54,874 bases of DNA from Halococcus salifodinae DSM 8989. GTDB lineage: Archaea > Halobacteriota > Halobacteria > Halobacteriales > Halococcaceae. The DNA lies in contig NZ_AOME01000051.1 of assembly GCF_000336935.1 (NCBI RefSeq), positions 334,720 through 389,593 of the forward strand. Direction: 5' to 3'. This document shows, one piece after another, positions 34,553 to 43,795 of this stretch (position 1 is its first letter; every line of letters begins with the position of its first letter). The notes below the pieces were generated by a model. The model saw nothing but the letters and a program-made list of their open reading frames with translations. It did no database searches and was not told the origin of the DNA. Made by a program: the position numbers and the translations under genes.

Positions 34553-35506
34553 TCAGCCCATCGGGCGCGGCTCGCCAACCCCCGAATCCGGCCGCGTCGC
34601 GCCCGGCATCGGCACGGTACTCACTTTCGCGAACACCGCTTCGGGGTCCTTGTTCCAGAGCCAGTGCCATCGGGTGCGTGCGAGTAGGGAGAGCTTTCGC
34701 GTGGTGCTCAGCTCGGGCGTCGTCGAGAGCACGTCGTAGTCGTGCGCGCGGATCAGCCGGTGGTGGTCGGCGTAGAGCACGGCGGCAAGGAGGACGGGGA
34801 ACTGGCAGTCGTCTGGGAGGTACTTGATCCCGGCGACGCCCTCGCGGTAGCGCTCCTCGGTGCGTTCGAGCTCGCTCGCCACCGCGGCGGCGAAGTTCTC
34901 GTCCGTCTCGCGGCGCTCGATCTGCCCTTCCGAGACGCCGTGCTCGTCGAGCGTCGTTTGTGGGAGGTAGATCCGGTCGCGCTCGACGATGTCCTCGCCG
35001 ACGTCCCGGAGGAAATTGGAGAGCTGGAACGCCTCGCCGAGCGCGCGGGCGTGCGGCCTCGCGGTCTCTGGATCGTCGGGATCCATGACGGCGGTCATCA
35101 TCTCGCCGACCGCGGCCGCCGACCCGCCCATGTAGGTTTCGAGTTCCTCGTAGGTCTCGTATCGGCGTTTCGTGATGTCGGTCGCCATCGCATCGATGAA
35201 CTCCGTGACTACCTCGTCGGGAATCGAGTACTGCTCGCGGAGCTCACTGAACGCCGCGAGCACCTGGTCGTCGGTCTCTCGACGACCGAGCGCCGCCTCG
35301 CGGATGCGATCGAGCTCCGTGCGCTGGACGTCCGGCGGCGGGCCGTTCGGATCGTCGACGATCTCGTCGGTGACGCGGAAGAAGGCGTACAGAACGTACG
35401 TGGCGTGCCGGACGCGTTCGGGGAGTAGCCGTGTCGCGACATAGAACGTGGTCCCCGTCCGACGGTGGATTGCCTTGCTTTCCGCGAGCTGCGTGTCGTC
35501 AATCAT
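34553..35506 (-). CDS. crtB: Phytoene synthase
   Basis: 317 residues. It joins two geranylgeranyl diphosphates to phytoene, the first step of carotenoid synthesis. The aspartate-rich motifs are FFRVTDEIVDD near residue 43 and the second, NFLRDVGEDIVERDRIYLP, near residue 163. Length and fold are normal. It is transcribed toward cruF, and an A/T-rich promoter region (CATAAGTTTC on the opposite strand) lies about 30 bases upstream. Together with the operon on the other strand it supplies the C40 backbone. Confidence 0.93.
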   Translation of the reverse strand: MIDDTQLAESKAIHRRTGTTFYVATRLLPERVRHATYVLYAFFRVTDEIVDDPNGPPPDVQRTELDRIREAALGRRETDDQVLAAFSELREQYSIPDEVVTEFIDAMATDITKRRYETYEELETYMGGSAAAVGEMMTAVMDPDDPETARPHARALGEAFQLSNFLRDVGEDIVERDRIYLPQTTLDEHGVSEGQIERRETDENFAAAVASELERTEERYREGVAGIKYLPDDCQFPVLLAAVLYADHHRLIRAHDYDVLSTTPELSTTRKLSLLARTRWHWLWNKDPEAVFAKVSTVPMPGATRPDSGVGEPRPMG

Positions 35507-35605
35507 GAGGACGTCACCCCTTCGTGCGTGCGAAACTTATGTGTTTGTCCGCCGAAACATCTAAGCAAAAATTATAGTTGAAGCATCATTTGCACGCGAC
35601 ACAAT

Positions 35606-35628
35606 CGTTTTATCCGTACGGGGAGGAG
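35606..35628 (+). promoter_or_regulatory. TATA element and Shine-Dalgarno site of the small helical gene
   Basis: CGTTTTATCC (35606-35615) is about 26 bases upstream of ATG 35636, and GGGAGGAG (35621-35628) stands eight bases before it. Both signals fit the start. Confidence 0.5.
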
Positions 35629-35635
35629 AGCGTCT

Positions 35636-35905
35636 ATGACACGCGATCAACTCCGGACCGCCGGGGAGCTGCTGGCCGACGCGAGACGGGACACCGACGG
35701 CGATCTGCGCGAGCGCATCGACGGGCTCGCGGAGCAGCTCGACGACCTCGCCGACGCCGACCGCGGCCCCGACCACGGCCGGATCGCCCGGATGGAGAAC
35801 GCGCTCAACGAGATCGAAGCCCAGATCGACGGCGACGCCCGCGAAAACGTCCAAGAAGCCCACGAACACCTTTCCGAATATCGTTCGACGGTCAGCGGCG
35901 TTTAG
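35636..35905 (+). CDS. Small helical haloarchaeal protein (DUF7553-like)
   Basis: 89 residues, almost wholly charged and helical (LRERIDGLAEQLDDLADADR, then RIARMENALNEIEAQIDGDA). It has no cysteine or membrane segment. It resembles the haloarchaeal family labelled DUF7553, of unknown function, probably a helical bundle or coiled coil. It stands alone and is divergent from crtB. Confidence 0.7.
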   Translation: MTRDQLRTAGELLADARRDTDGDLRERIDGLAEQLDDLADADRGPDHGRIARMENALNEIEAQIDGDARENVQEAHEHLSEYRSTVSGV

Positions 35906-36202
35906 ACACCCACTGTTTACACGGAGTCCTCCTCGCGCCTCCGACGCTCGGTCGAACCCCGTCTAAAACCGGTTCTCCTGAGCGAAGTCGTTCGAAACGG
36001 CTTCACCGTTTCGTGGTGACGAAAACCGTCGGCTTTCGGACTACGAACGCAGGACGCCAGGACTGCGCCGCTTTGACGCGAGAAACCCGCTCTCGCACAA
36101 TCCGGTAGCCAGCACGCTACCCCGAGAGATCGCACCACTCGTCTTGCGCTTGCGGGCTGCAACCTCTTGCCCGGTCGATTAGCAACGAATCGGTGCCTTC
36201 GC

Positions 36203-37969
36203 TCACTCCTGCTTCGCGCCGGGGTTCGTCACCGCGCCATCGGCCGCCGAACCGAACATCACCCCGTACTTCGCGAGCACGCCAGAAGTGTAGTCGGGGT
36301 CGGGTCGCTCGCGCTCGGTCAGGCGGGATTCGATCTCCTCGTCGGTGAGGTCGATTTCCAGGACCCGCTCGGCGACGTCGATCGTCACTCGGTCGCCGTC
36401 CTCCAGCGCGGCGATCGGCCCATCGTCGAAGGCCTCGGGTGCGACGTGACCGATCGAGAAGCCCCGCGTCGCCCCCGAGAAGCGTCCATCGGTGAAGAGC
36501 GCGACGTCCTCGGCGTGGCCCTGGCCCGCAACCGCCGACGTGACCCCCAACATCTCGCGCATCCCCGGCCCGCCCTTCGGCCCCTCGTTGCGGATGCAGA
36601 GCACGTCGCCCGAGTCGACGTGGCCCTCCTGGACGTACTCCATCGCACCCTCCTCGCGTTCGAACACTCGCACGGGACCCTCGTGTCGGAGGCCCTCCTC
36701 GCCCGTGACCTTGATGACCGCGCCGTCGGGCGCGAGATTTCCCTTCAGGATACGAATCGCTCCCTCCTCGTAGAACGGGTCCGCAACGGGTCGAAGGAAG
36801 TCGGCGTCGATCGACTCGTCGGCGGGCAGATCGAGTTCCTCCAACTCCTCGGCGATCGTGCGCCCGGTGACGGTCATCGCATCGCCGTCCATGTACCCGC
36901 CCTCGACGAGCCGGCGGACGACGACCGGGACGCCCCCGGCGTCGTGGAGATCCTTCATCACGCGCGTGCCGCCCGGCTGGAGGTTCACGATCTTCGGCGT
37001 CCGACGGGAGATCTCGTCGAACGTGTCGATGTCGAGATCGATGTCCGCTTCGGCGGCCATCGCTAGGATGTGGAGCACGGCGTTCGTCGAGCCGCCCATC
37101 GCGACCTGGAGCGCGATCGCGTTCTCGAAACTCGCCCGCGTCAGAATGTCCGACGGTGTGCGGTCCTCGGCGACCGCATCGAGCGCGATCTCGCCGGCCT
37201 CGCGGGCGACCTCGCCACGTTCGTCGCTCTCGGCTGGTGGGCTCGCACTCCCGAGCGGCGCGAGGCCGATCGCCTCCGCGATCGAGGCCATCGTGTTCGC
37301 AGTGAACATTCCACCGCACGACCCCGCGCCGGGGCAGGCGTTGCGTTCGAGGTCGTCCAGCTCCTCGCGGCTCATCTCGCCCTCGGCGTACGTGCCGACG
37401 CCCTCGAAGACGTCCTGGACGGTGACTTCTCGGCCTCCGTGTTCGCCGGGCAGGATCGATCCGCCATAGCAGAAGACGCTCGGGAGATCAGTACGAATAG
37501 CGGCCATCATCATCCCGGGGAGGTTCTTGTCACAGCCCGCGACCGTGACGAGGGCGTCCATCCGCTCGCCAAAGGCCACCAGCTCCACGGAGTCGGCGAT
37601 CACCTCCCGGCTCACCAGCGAGGCCTTCATCCCCTCCGTGCCCATCGAGATCGCATCGGAGATCGTGATCGTGCCGAACTCGATGGGCATTCCATCCGCG
37701 GCGTCGACGCCCTCGATGGCGCTCTCGGCGACCGAGTCGAGGTGGACGTTACACGGCGTGATGTCGGCGGCGGGGTTCGCTATGCCGACCATCGGCGAGT
37801 CGAGATCCGTATCGTCGAACCCCATCGCCCGGAACATCGCCCGGTGGGGTGCGCGCTCGGGGCCGTCCGTGACTTCGCGGCTCCGAAGATCGTCGGGCGT
37901 TCGTCGTTCTGGGTCGTCCTGGGGCTCGTCGTCACTGGCGGCCTCGGGCGATTTCGACTGTTGACTCAT
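36203..37969 (-). CDS. ilvD: Dihydroxy-acid dehydratase
   Basis: 588 residues. It dehydrates 2,3-dihydroxy-acids to 2-keto acids in valine, leucine and isoleucine synthesis. The iron-sulfur cysteines lie in [28 protein letters not shown] and [16 protein letters not shown]. The family's [14 protein letters not shown] and [20 protein letters not shown] are also present. The length is normal. It is transcribed alone, divergent from the glycosyltransferase. The nearly 300-base gap after its stop holds only a short hairpin (35993-36013). Confidence 0.94.
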   Translation of the reverse strand: MSQQSKSPEAASDDEPQDDPERRTPDDLRSREVTDGPERAPHRAMFRAMGFDDTDLDSPMVGIANPAADITPCNVHLDSVAESAIEGVDAADGMPIEFGTITISDAISMGTEGMKASLVSREVIADSVELVAFGERMDALVTVAGCDKNLPGMMMAAIRTDLPSVFCYGGSILPGEHGGREVTVQDVFEGVGTYAEGEMSREELDDLERNACPGAGSCGGMFTANTMASIAEAIGLAPLGSASPPAESDERGEVAREAGEIALDAVAEDRTPSDILTRASFENAIALQVAMGGSTNAVLHILAMAAEADIDLDIDTFDEISRRTPKIVNLQPGGTRVMKDLHDAGGVPVVVRRLVEGGYMDGDAMTVTGRTIAEELEELDLPADESIDADFLRPVADPFYEEGAIRILKGNLAPDGAVIKVTGEEGLRHEGPVRVFEREEGAMEYVQEGHVDSGDVLCIRNEGPKGGPGMREMLGVTSAVAGQGHAEDVALFTDGRFSGATRGFSIGHVAPEAFDDGPIAALEDGDRVTIDVAERVLEIDLTDEEIESRLTERERPDPDYTSGVLAKYGVMFGSAADGAVTNPGAKQE

Positions 37970-38087
37970 ACACTCGCCTCGGTGGCCAGCGGCTTAACTT
38001 CGGGTGGCGGGACGATTGCTTGCCGCTTCACGCGGGAGTGGAACCGAGTCGAACAGGTTTTGTGGCCGCCGGTGGCAGGAACGGGCA

Positions 38088-39053
38088 ATGCAACCCACTG
38101 TGGCCGTCGCCCACTACCCCGAGGGAGCGGGTCACGCGACCCGGATGCTGGCGGTCGCACGGGCGCTCGAAGCCCGCGGTGCGACGGTCACGCTCGCCGG
38201 CGGCGGTCACGGCGCACGCTTCATCGAGTACAACGGGTACGAACAGTTCGAACCCGCCCCCGTCGACTTCATCGGCGATTATCAGGGTGGCTCGCTCGGC
38301 CACGTCCTCACGAACAGCCTGCCGAGCAGCGCGCGGCGGGTGTACGACTACGTGGGCTGGCTCCGGCGCGAGCAGCCCGACGCGCTCGTCACCGACGACA
38401 TGTTCGCCGCGATGGCGGCCGAGTTCGCCGACACGCGGCTGTTCGTCTGCACCCACAACGCCTCGGCGTACTACGACGCGGTCATCGAGCAGGGGTTCAC
38501 GTGGCTGCTCAACCGCCACCAGCTGTTCGCCGCCGAGGCGTTTCTCTATCCGTCGATCTGGCCCGCTGATCCCGGCGACCCGCCGGGCGTGACGCGTGTT
38601 CCACCGATCGCGCTCGACGCTCCGGCCGACGAGCAGGAACGAAAGCCGGTCGAGACCGACGTCCTCGTGGTGCCGAGCGCGTACTCGACCGGATACGACG
38701 ATCTCGCGGCTCGGCTCCGAGACGCAGGCCACGAGGTGACGTTCGTCGGCGGACCGGACTGGGAGTGTGTTCCGGCACTCCTCCCCCATATACGGGCGGC
38801 CGACAAGGTGGTGTGTTCGGGCTACTCGACCGTGATGGAGGCCGCGGTCGCCGGCACGCCCTGTATCGTCTACCCGTTCACCGACGAACAACACGGCGTC
38901 TCGCGAGTCATCGAGCGCACAGGAATCGAAGGATTTCAGGTCGAACACTCACCCGCCCACGTCGTCCGGGCGGTCAGTCAGCCGCTCGAATCGCCGGCCT
39001 ACGAGAACGGCGCGGACCATGCGGCGGCGCACGTCCTCGGCGACCGATCGTAA
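38088..39053 (+). CDS. GT-B glycosyltransferase (UGT/MurG-like)
   Basis: 321 residues. The N-terminal Rossmann half begins VAVAHYPEGAGHATRMLAVA, with the Gly-His motif of this class, and has TLAGGGHGARFIEYNGYEQF. The C-terminal half has the donor-binding motif VVCSGYSTVMEAAVAGTPCI followed by VYPFTDEQHGVSRVIE, typical of UGT/GT28 enzymes. Donor and acceptor are unknown; a membrane lipid or cofactor glycoside is possible. It precedes the beta-RFAP synthase homologue by 32 bases, so the two may work together. Confidence 0.8.
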   Translation: MQPTVAVAHYPEGAGHATRMLAVARALEARGATVTLAGGGHGARFIEYNGYEQFEPAPVDFIGDYQGGSLGHVLTNSLPSSARRVYDYVGWLRREQPDALVTDDMFAAMAAEFADTRLFVCTHNASAYYDAVIEQGFTWLLNRHQLFAAEAFLYPSIWPADPGDPPGVTRVPPIALDAPADEQERKPVETDVLVVPSAYSTGYDDLAARLRDAGHEVTFVGGPDWECVPALLPHIRAADKVVCSGYSTVMEAAVAGTPCIVYPFTDEQHGVSRVIERTGIEGFQVEHSPAHVVRAVSQPLESPAYENGADHAAAHVLGDRS

Positions 39054-39085
39054 CCGACTTTCGCAGACGGACCGAGGGGTCGCCA

Positions 39086-40060
39086 ATGGCGAAGGTCACG
39101 GCCGGCGCGCGGCTCCACTTCGGGTTCCAGAGCCTCTCGCTCGCCCGCGAGCGCCTCTACGGTGGCGTCGGGGTCGCGCTCGCCGAGCCACGGATCGTCC
39201 TCACGGCTCGGCCCGCCCCGACCGTTCGCGCGGACGATCCCCGCACCGCCGAATACGCCGAACGTGCGGTCGAACTCCTCGATGTCCCGGGCGTCGAGAT
39301 CGAGTGCCGCAAGCGGTTCCCGCGTCACGTGGGTCTCGGCAGCGGCACCCAGCTCGCGCTCGCAGTGCTCGCGGCGGTCGCGCAGGCGCACGACCGCAAA
39401 CCCCGAGTTCGAGAGCGCGCGCCGGCGCTCGGCCGGGGCGGCCGCAGCGGGGTCGGCTGTGCGGCGTTCGAGCAGGGCGGGTTCGTCGTCGACGCGGGAC
39501 ACCACACCGAGCGGTTCACCGCCGATCCACCGACGGACGGCGAGTGGACGGTCCCGACGCCGGTCGCCCGCCACACGCTCCCGGACTCGTGGCGGTTCGT
39601 GGTCGCGATCCCCGATCTCGATCGGGGTCGGAGCGGCGACCGCGAGGAGCGAAGCCTCGAACGCGTCGCGGCCCAGGCCGATCCCACGATCACCGACGAG
39701 ATCGCGAAGCTGGTCGCGCGGCGGTTGCTGCCGGCGGCCGCCGAGGGGTCGCTCCAGCGGTTCGGCAGCGCGATCGCCGAACTCGGTCGGCTGAACGGCG
39801 CGTGGTACGCCGACGAGCAGGGCGGCGTCTACCGCCCGCCGCTCGGCGACCTCATCGACGACCTCGGCGCATCGTCGGCGATCACGGGCGCGGGGCAGTC
39901 GTCGTGGGGTCCCGCAGTCTACGGGCTGGTCGACGACGAACGCGCGGACGACGCGCGCGATGCAGCCCACGACGCACTGTCGTCGGTCGGCGTCGATGGC
40001 GAGGTCCTCGTGTGCCGCCCACGAAACGAGGGCACACGGATCGAGCCGAGCGACGAGTGA
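39086..40060 (+). CDS. Beta-RFAP synthase homologue (GHMP superfamily)
   Basis: 324 residues. The N-terminus AGARLHFGFQSLSLARERLY and the GHMP phosphate loop HVGLGSGTQLALAVLAA are characteristic of beta-ribofuranosylaminobenzene 5'-phosphate synthases. Those enzymes condense PRPP with 4-hydroxy- or 4-aminobenzoate for methanopterin. RSGVGCAAFEQGGFVVDAGH and ITGAGQSSWGPAVYGLV are further family signatures. Haloarchaea use folate, so the true product here is not known. It lies directly after a glycosyltransferase gene. Confidence 0.85.
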   Translation: MAKVTAGARLHFGFQSLSLARERLYGGVGVALAEPRIVLTARPAPTVRADDPRTAEYAERAVELLDVPGVEIECRKRFPRHVGLGSGTQLALAVLAAVAQAHDRKPRVRERAPALGRGGRSGVGCAAFEQGGFVVDAGHHTERFTADPPTDGEWTVPTPVARHTLPDSWRFVVAIPDLDRGRSGDREERSLERVAAQADPTITDEIAKLVARRLLPAAAEGSLQRFGSAIAELGRLNGAWYADEQGGVYRPPLGDLIDDLGASSAITGAGQSSWGPAVYGLVDDERADDARDAAHDALSSVGVDGEVLVCRPRNEGTRIEPSDE

Positions 40061-40365
40061 ACTCGGACGGTCGCTCCGGAGGCCACCGCCGATGCGGTAG
40101 CGATGGTCGCGGGAACGCACGACGGCCCACGTCTCGCTTTCCGGGAAAATCGGCGCTATCGGTTCGACGAGTCGTCGTCGCGGCGAACGACGCCGCGTAC
40201 TTTCCGTTTGATACGTCGCTGGGTCTTGCGTGGTAGTCGTCGCCACGCTCGTAGTGCTTTCCTGAACTTGCCCATCGTCGATCACCTCGCGTGTCGTTCG
40301 CGGATCGCAACAGCGGTCACTGTTCGACGCACACGTTCTTAACGATCGGGCCTGAAGCGGCCGGG

Positions 40366-41145
40366 GTGAACCTCTCGACGTTCTGCGAACGGCTCGACGA
40401 ACGGCTCCGCACCGACGCCTACGCCGACCTCGACGCGAGCGCGAACGGACTCCAGGTCGGTCCTGGCGGCCCAGCAGAAGCCGATCCCGACATCGATCAC
40501 GCCGCGTTCGCGGTGGATGCGGCGGTCGAGACGGCCGAACGGGCTGCCGACGCACAATCTGACGTGCTCTGTGTCCACCACGGGCTGTTCTGGGGCGAGT
40601 TCGAGCGCGCCACCGGCCCGACCTACGACCGACTCGCGCCGTTTTTCGAGAACGACCTCGCGCTCTACGTCTCGCACCTCCCGCTCGACGGCCATCCCGA
40701 GATCGGCAACGCTGCCGGCCTCGCCGAAACGCTCGGCCTCGAAGATCGAGAGGCGTTCGGCACGCTCGGGGGCGAACACATCGGTCTTCGTGGACGTTCG
40801 CCCGACGAGTTCGCGCCCGACGAACTCCGCGACCGACTCGCGACTGAATGCGACCCGGAGCAAGGAGTCAAGCACCTCGACTTCGGCCCCGAACGGATCG
40901 AAAACGTCGCGATCGCCACCGGGAGCGCGGCGGACTGGCTCGACGAGGCTGTCGCGGCCGGTGCGGACGCGTTCGTGACCGGCGAGGGCAAACAGGCGGT
41001 CTATCACGAGGCGCGAGAGGCCGGCATCCACGTCTATCTCGCGGGCCACTACGCGACCGAGACGTTCGGCGTGCGGTCGTTGCTGTCGCTGGCCGAGGAG
41101 TGGGGCGTCGAGACAACGTTCGTCGACTGTCCAACGGGGCTGTAG
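40366..41145 (+). CDS. Nif3/YqfO-like metal-binding protein
   Basis: 259 residues from a GTG start. The family's metal ligands are visible: VLCVHHGLFWGEFER (His-His), YVSHLPLDGHPEIGNAAGLA, TGEGKQ and HYATETFGVRSLL near the end. Often annotated GTP cyclohydrolase 1 type 2 homologue or dinuclear metal-binding protein; the biochemical role is not established. Homologues start at the equivalent of LSTFCERLDERL, so the GTG is favoured over a longer frame. Confidence 0.85.
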   Translation: MNLSTFCERLDERLRTDAYADLDASANGLQVGPGGPAEADPDIDHAAFAVDAAVETAERAADAQSDVLCVHHGLFWGEFERATGPTYDRLAPFFENDLALYVSHLPLDGHPEIGNAAGLAETLGLEDREAFGTLGGEHIGLRGRSPDEFAPDELRDRLATECDPEQGVKHLDFGPERIENVAIATGSAADWLDEAVAAGADAFVTGEGKQAVYHEAREAGIHVYLAGHYATETFGVRSLLSLAEEWGVETTFVDCPTGL

Positions 41146-41274
41146 CCGACCCGAAATCAGCCGATCCGAGAGAGTTCGGGAGGATCTGGGACGACTGTCG
41201 ACGAGGCCATCGGGGCGTGCGGCGAATCCATCGAAGGTCAGCGAACGGATCGCCGACCGTCGTTCGAGTCGGAA

Positions 41275-41688
41275 TCAGCTCTTGTAGTCCTTCTGTGGGA
41301 CGTCGACGACGTCACCGCCGGATTCCTGCCACGCGGTGAACCCACCGTCGAGATGGGCGACGTCGGTGTAGCCCATTTCAGCGAGGCGTTTCGCTGCGAG
41401 CGCCGACCGGCCGGCCTCGTTGCAGTAGAGGACGTATCGCCGATCGGGATCGAAAAAGTCCTTGTAGTAGTCGGTCTCGGGATCGGCCCAGAACTCGATC
41501 ATACCTCTCGGAGCGTGCTCGGCGTCGGGGATCGATCTCTCGATCCAGACCTCACGGATATCGCGGATGTCGAGGGCGATCGTTTCGCCTTCGGCGAGTT
41601 CGGCTTCGAGTGTCTCGACCGAGATCGATTCGACGTCGCGTTCGGCCTCCTCGACGAGTCCCCACGCGGATCGTTCGAGCGTGCTCAT
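41275..41688 (-). CDS. Single-domain rhodanese
   Basis: 137 residues. Rhodanese fold with the catalytic Cys in YVLYCNEAGRSALAAKRLAE, the six-residue loop C-N-E-A-G-R. The CH2A motif IALDIRDIREVWIERSIPDA and the terminal HLDGGFTAWQESGGDV are standard. It carries sulfane sulfur between donors and acceptors in the cytosol. The open frame extends upstream; ATG 41688 is used. It is divergent from the cupin gene. Confidence 0.88.
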   Translation of the reverse strand: MSTLERSAWGLVEEAERDVESISVETLEAELAEGETIALDIRDIREVWIERSIPDAEHAPRGMIEFWADPETDYYKDFFDPDRRYVLYCNEAGRSALAAKRLAEMGYTDVAHLDGGFTAWQESGGDVVDVPQKDYKS

Positions 41689-41793
41689 ACCGCCACGTTC
41701 GTGGTTTCGGTGATAGCTCTTTGGCCGGTGGACGAAACGCGGTCGCCGGACGGTGGAGCGAACGCTTTTGACCGTGACGGCGGTGGTGTGGGC

Positions 41794-42279
41794 ATGGAAA
41801 AAGTCGCGATCGACGAGGTCGACGTCGTCAACAATCCACTCGGCGTGCATTCGGTGCGCAAACCGGTCTCGGGGGCGCTCGGGACCGAGGAGTTCGCGAT
41901 GAACTACTTCGAGCTCGAACCCGGCGAGTCCTTCTCGGGCGGGCTCCACACCCACCACGATCAGGAGGAGGTTTTCTACGTTCAGGAGGGCGAGACGACG
42001 TTCGAGGTTGGCCGCGAGCGCGAGGAAGTGTCGGTCGCGGCGGGCGAGTTCATCAGATTTGCCCCCGGTGAGTTCCAGATGGGGACCAACGAGTCCGACG
42101 AACAGGTAGTGGGGTTCGCGCTCGGTGCACCGAAGGCCCGCCACGACTTCGAGGAGATGGAGTCGCTCGTCGCGTGTCGCGAGTGCGGCGAGGAGACCGC
42201 CCACGAACTCGATCTCATCGAGGAGGGAGCCTTTCATCTGACCTGCACGGAGTGTGGCACCGAGTTCACGATGGGGTAG
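41794..42279 (+). CDS. Cupin with C-terminal zinc ribbon
   Basis: 161 residues. The N-terminal cupin has metal ligands in LHTHHDQEEVFYVQEG (His, His, Glu) and FIRFAPGEFQMG. A zinc ribbon follows from about residue 126: CRECGEETA and CTECGTEF. This fusion suggests a metal-dependent or regulatory function, with the ribbon binding a partner or nucleic acid. No substrate is known. It lies divergent from the rhodanese gene. Confidence 0.78.
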   Translation: MEKVAIDEVDVVNNPLGVHSVRKPVSGALGTEEFAMNYFELEPGESFSGGLHTHHDQEEVFYVQEGETTFEVGREREEVSVAAGEFIRFAPGEFQMGTNESDEQVVGFALGAPKARHDFEEMESLVACRECGEETAHELDLIEEGAFHLTCTECGTEFTMG

Positions 42280-42389
42280 TCGGATCGTGGCTGAGAACTG
42301 GATCGTAGACGCTCTCGACGGCGCTTCGCAGCACGATCGAACGACGACAGTGCTAACGACGTGGCTTGTGATCCGAACGTTGATAAACT

Positions 42390-42407
42390 CGTATAACTGA
42401 GTATACG
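42390..42407. promoter_or_regulatory. Palindromic operator of vapBC
   Basis: CGTATA-ACTGAG-TATACG is an exact inverted repeat with 6-base arms. It ends eight bases before ATG 42415, across the expected transcription start and close to a TATA element. A VapBC complex binding here would autorepress the operon. Confidence 0.6.
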
Positions 42408-42414
42408 GAAACCC

Positions 42415-42645
42415 ATGAGCAAGTCGGTCCGCGTCTCCGAGGAGTTCCACGAGTTCGTCGCCTCGCACAAGCGCGACAGTGAGACGATGGAGGACGCGCT
42501 TCGCCGGCTCATCGGTGGGCCACACCCCGAAGACGTCGCAGGCATCCTTTCCACAGAGACAGCAGCGGCGATGCGCGAGCGAATCGGTGCGAAGCGAGCG
42601 ACCGAGGCCGACGCGAAGCGTGACCTCAGGGAACGCTTCGAGTGA
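42415..42645 (+). CDS. vapB: VapB-type antitoxin
   Basis: 76 residues. The N-terminal beta-strand and helices (MSKSVRVSEEFHEFVASHKR, then TMEDALRRLIGG) form a ribbon-helix-helix DNA-binding domain. The charged C-terminal helix (MRERIGAKRATEADAKRD) would wrap and inhibit the PIN toxin. The stop overlaps the toxin start (GTGA). A palindrome lies just before the ATG. Confidence 0.8.
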   Translation: MSKSVRVSEEFHEFVASHKRDSETMEDALRRLIGGPHPEDVAGILSTETAAAMRERIGAKRATEADAKRDLRERFE

Positions 42646-43034
42646 TACTCGACACCTCGTTTCTGATCGATCTCTTCGCCGGCCGCGACGCCGCCTTCGA
42701 GATGGGGGTGGCGCTGGTCGAACGACGGGCCGTCCAGCGCGTGCCGACGCCGGTCGTGGCGGAACTGTCCTACGGCGTGGCCTTCGGCGACGAGGACGAG
42801 CGTCGGAACCTCCGGAACGCACTCCGGATGTATCCAGTGGTCGAGCAGGACGCGGCACTCGCCCGTCGTGCGGGGCAACTGCTCGCGCAGGCGGACATGG
42901 ACGCGGGCGGGGAGAGCGGGATCGGCAGAATCGACCCGATGATCGCCGCGGTCGCGGACCGATACGACGAGCCGGTCGTGACCGACAACGCCACTGACTT
43001 CGAAGCGCTCGGCATCGAGGTTGTGTCCTACTGA
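42642..43034 (+). CDS. vapC: VapC-type PIN-domain RNase toxin
   Basis: 130 residues from a GTG start overlapping vapB. The four acidic PIN residues are visible: Asp in ILDTSFLIDLFAG, Glu in TPVVAELSYGV, Asp in IGRIDPMIAAVAD and Asp in VTDNATDFEALGI. VapC toxins cut tRNA or rRNA and stop translation when freed from VapB. The protein is full length. Confidence 0.88.
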   Translation: MILDTSFLIDLFAGRDAAFEMGVALVERRAVQRVPTPVVAELSYGVAFGDEDERRNLRNALRMYPVVEQDAALARRAGQLLAQADMDAGGESGIGRIDPMIAAVADRYDEPVVTDNATDFEALGIEVVSY

Positions 43035-43363
43035 GGTCGTGGATCGCGACGGAGCCACGACTGCGAGGCGACAGCGTATCCTCCTCACGCCCGGCGAAGC
43101 AGACGCGGTACAGGTCCCGCCGGGACCAGCGCGAAAGCGTCATTTCTCCGTGGGGCGTAGCGCCGCCGGCCGATGACGAGGCGCGGTTCCGAGCCGGACT
43201 CGGCACCTGGTGACGACGAGCCCTATGAGTACCGAGGCCGACACTCGTGCCGCGTCGATTTCGATCCCTGGCGTCGGACACGAGTTTGAGACGGTGGACG
43301 AACAGTCAAACGCATGGCTGCCGACATCTTGCTAACCGAACGGTCCTAATCAGGAATCAGAAC
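43035..43363. other. Gap without a recognisable gene
   Basis: About 330 bases between vapC and a cupin gene. Open frames on both strands are fragmentary and run into neighbours; no RNA gene or repeat was recognised. Confidence 0.45.
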
Positions 43364-43726
43364 ATGGAACACGAGAAAGTCGATCTCGAAGCGAAACTCG
43401 CCCAGTTCGACGAACAGTGGTCGCCGAAGCTCGTCGGTGAGCTCAACGGCCAGGCGGTCAAGCTCGCCAAAATGGAGGGTGAGTTCGTCTGGCACCACCA
43501 CGACGAGGCCGACGAGCTGTTCCTCGTGCTCGACGGCCATCTCACGATCGAACTTCCAGAAGAGAGCGTCGATCTCGACGAGGGCGAGTTCTATATCGTC
43601 CCGCACGGCGTCGAGCACAAGCCCGTCGCGGACGGCGAGGCGCACGTCCTGCTGTTCGAACCCGCCGAAACACGGAACACCGGCAACGTCGAGAACGAGC
43701 GCACCGCCGACACCGAATCGATCTGA
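43364..43726 (+). CDS. Single-domain cupin
   Basis: 120 residues. A small cupin with the metal ligands in WHHHDEADELFLVLDGHLTI (His, His, Glu) and a second motif FYIVPHGVEHKPVADGE. The C-terminal tail (about 20 residues) is polar and unstructured. The substrate is unknown. The ATG at 43364 is used; an in-frame GTG upstream adds a non-conserved extension. Confidence 0.8.
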   Translation: MEHEKVDLEAKLAQFDEQWSPKLVGELNGQAVKLAKMEGEFVWHHHDEADELFLVLDGHLTIELPEESVDLDEGEFYIVPHGVEHKPVADGEAHVLLFEPAETRNTGNVENERTADTESI

Positions 43727-43795
43727 CCGCTGTCCCTTCGCAGGTATGTCAGCCACCCCCATAGAGGTTTATTCGATGGGCTCTTTGTAGCACAT

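Noticed and set aside
35993-36013. Perfect 8-base hairpin after ilvD considered as terminator
   Set aside because: It lies about 190 bases beyond the ilvD stop and has no T-run; archaeal termination usually relies on T-rich tracts, so the role is unsupported.
36117-37319. A 400-codon minus-strand open frame overlapping ilvD
   Set aside because: Out-of-frame shadow of ilvD, rich in Arg and Gly and without any domain.
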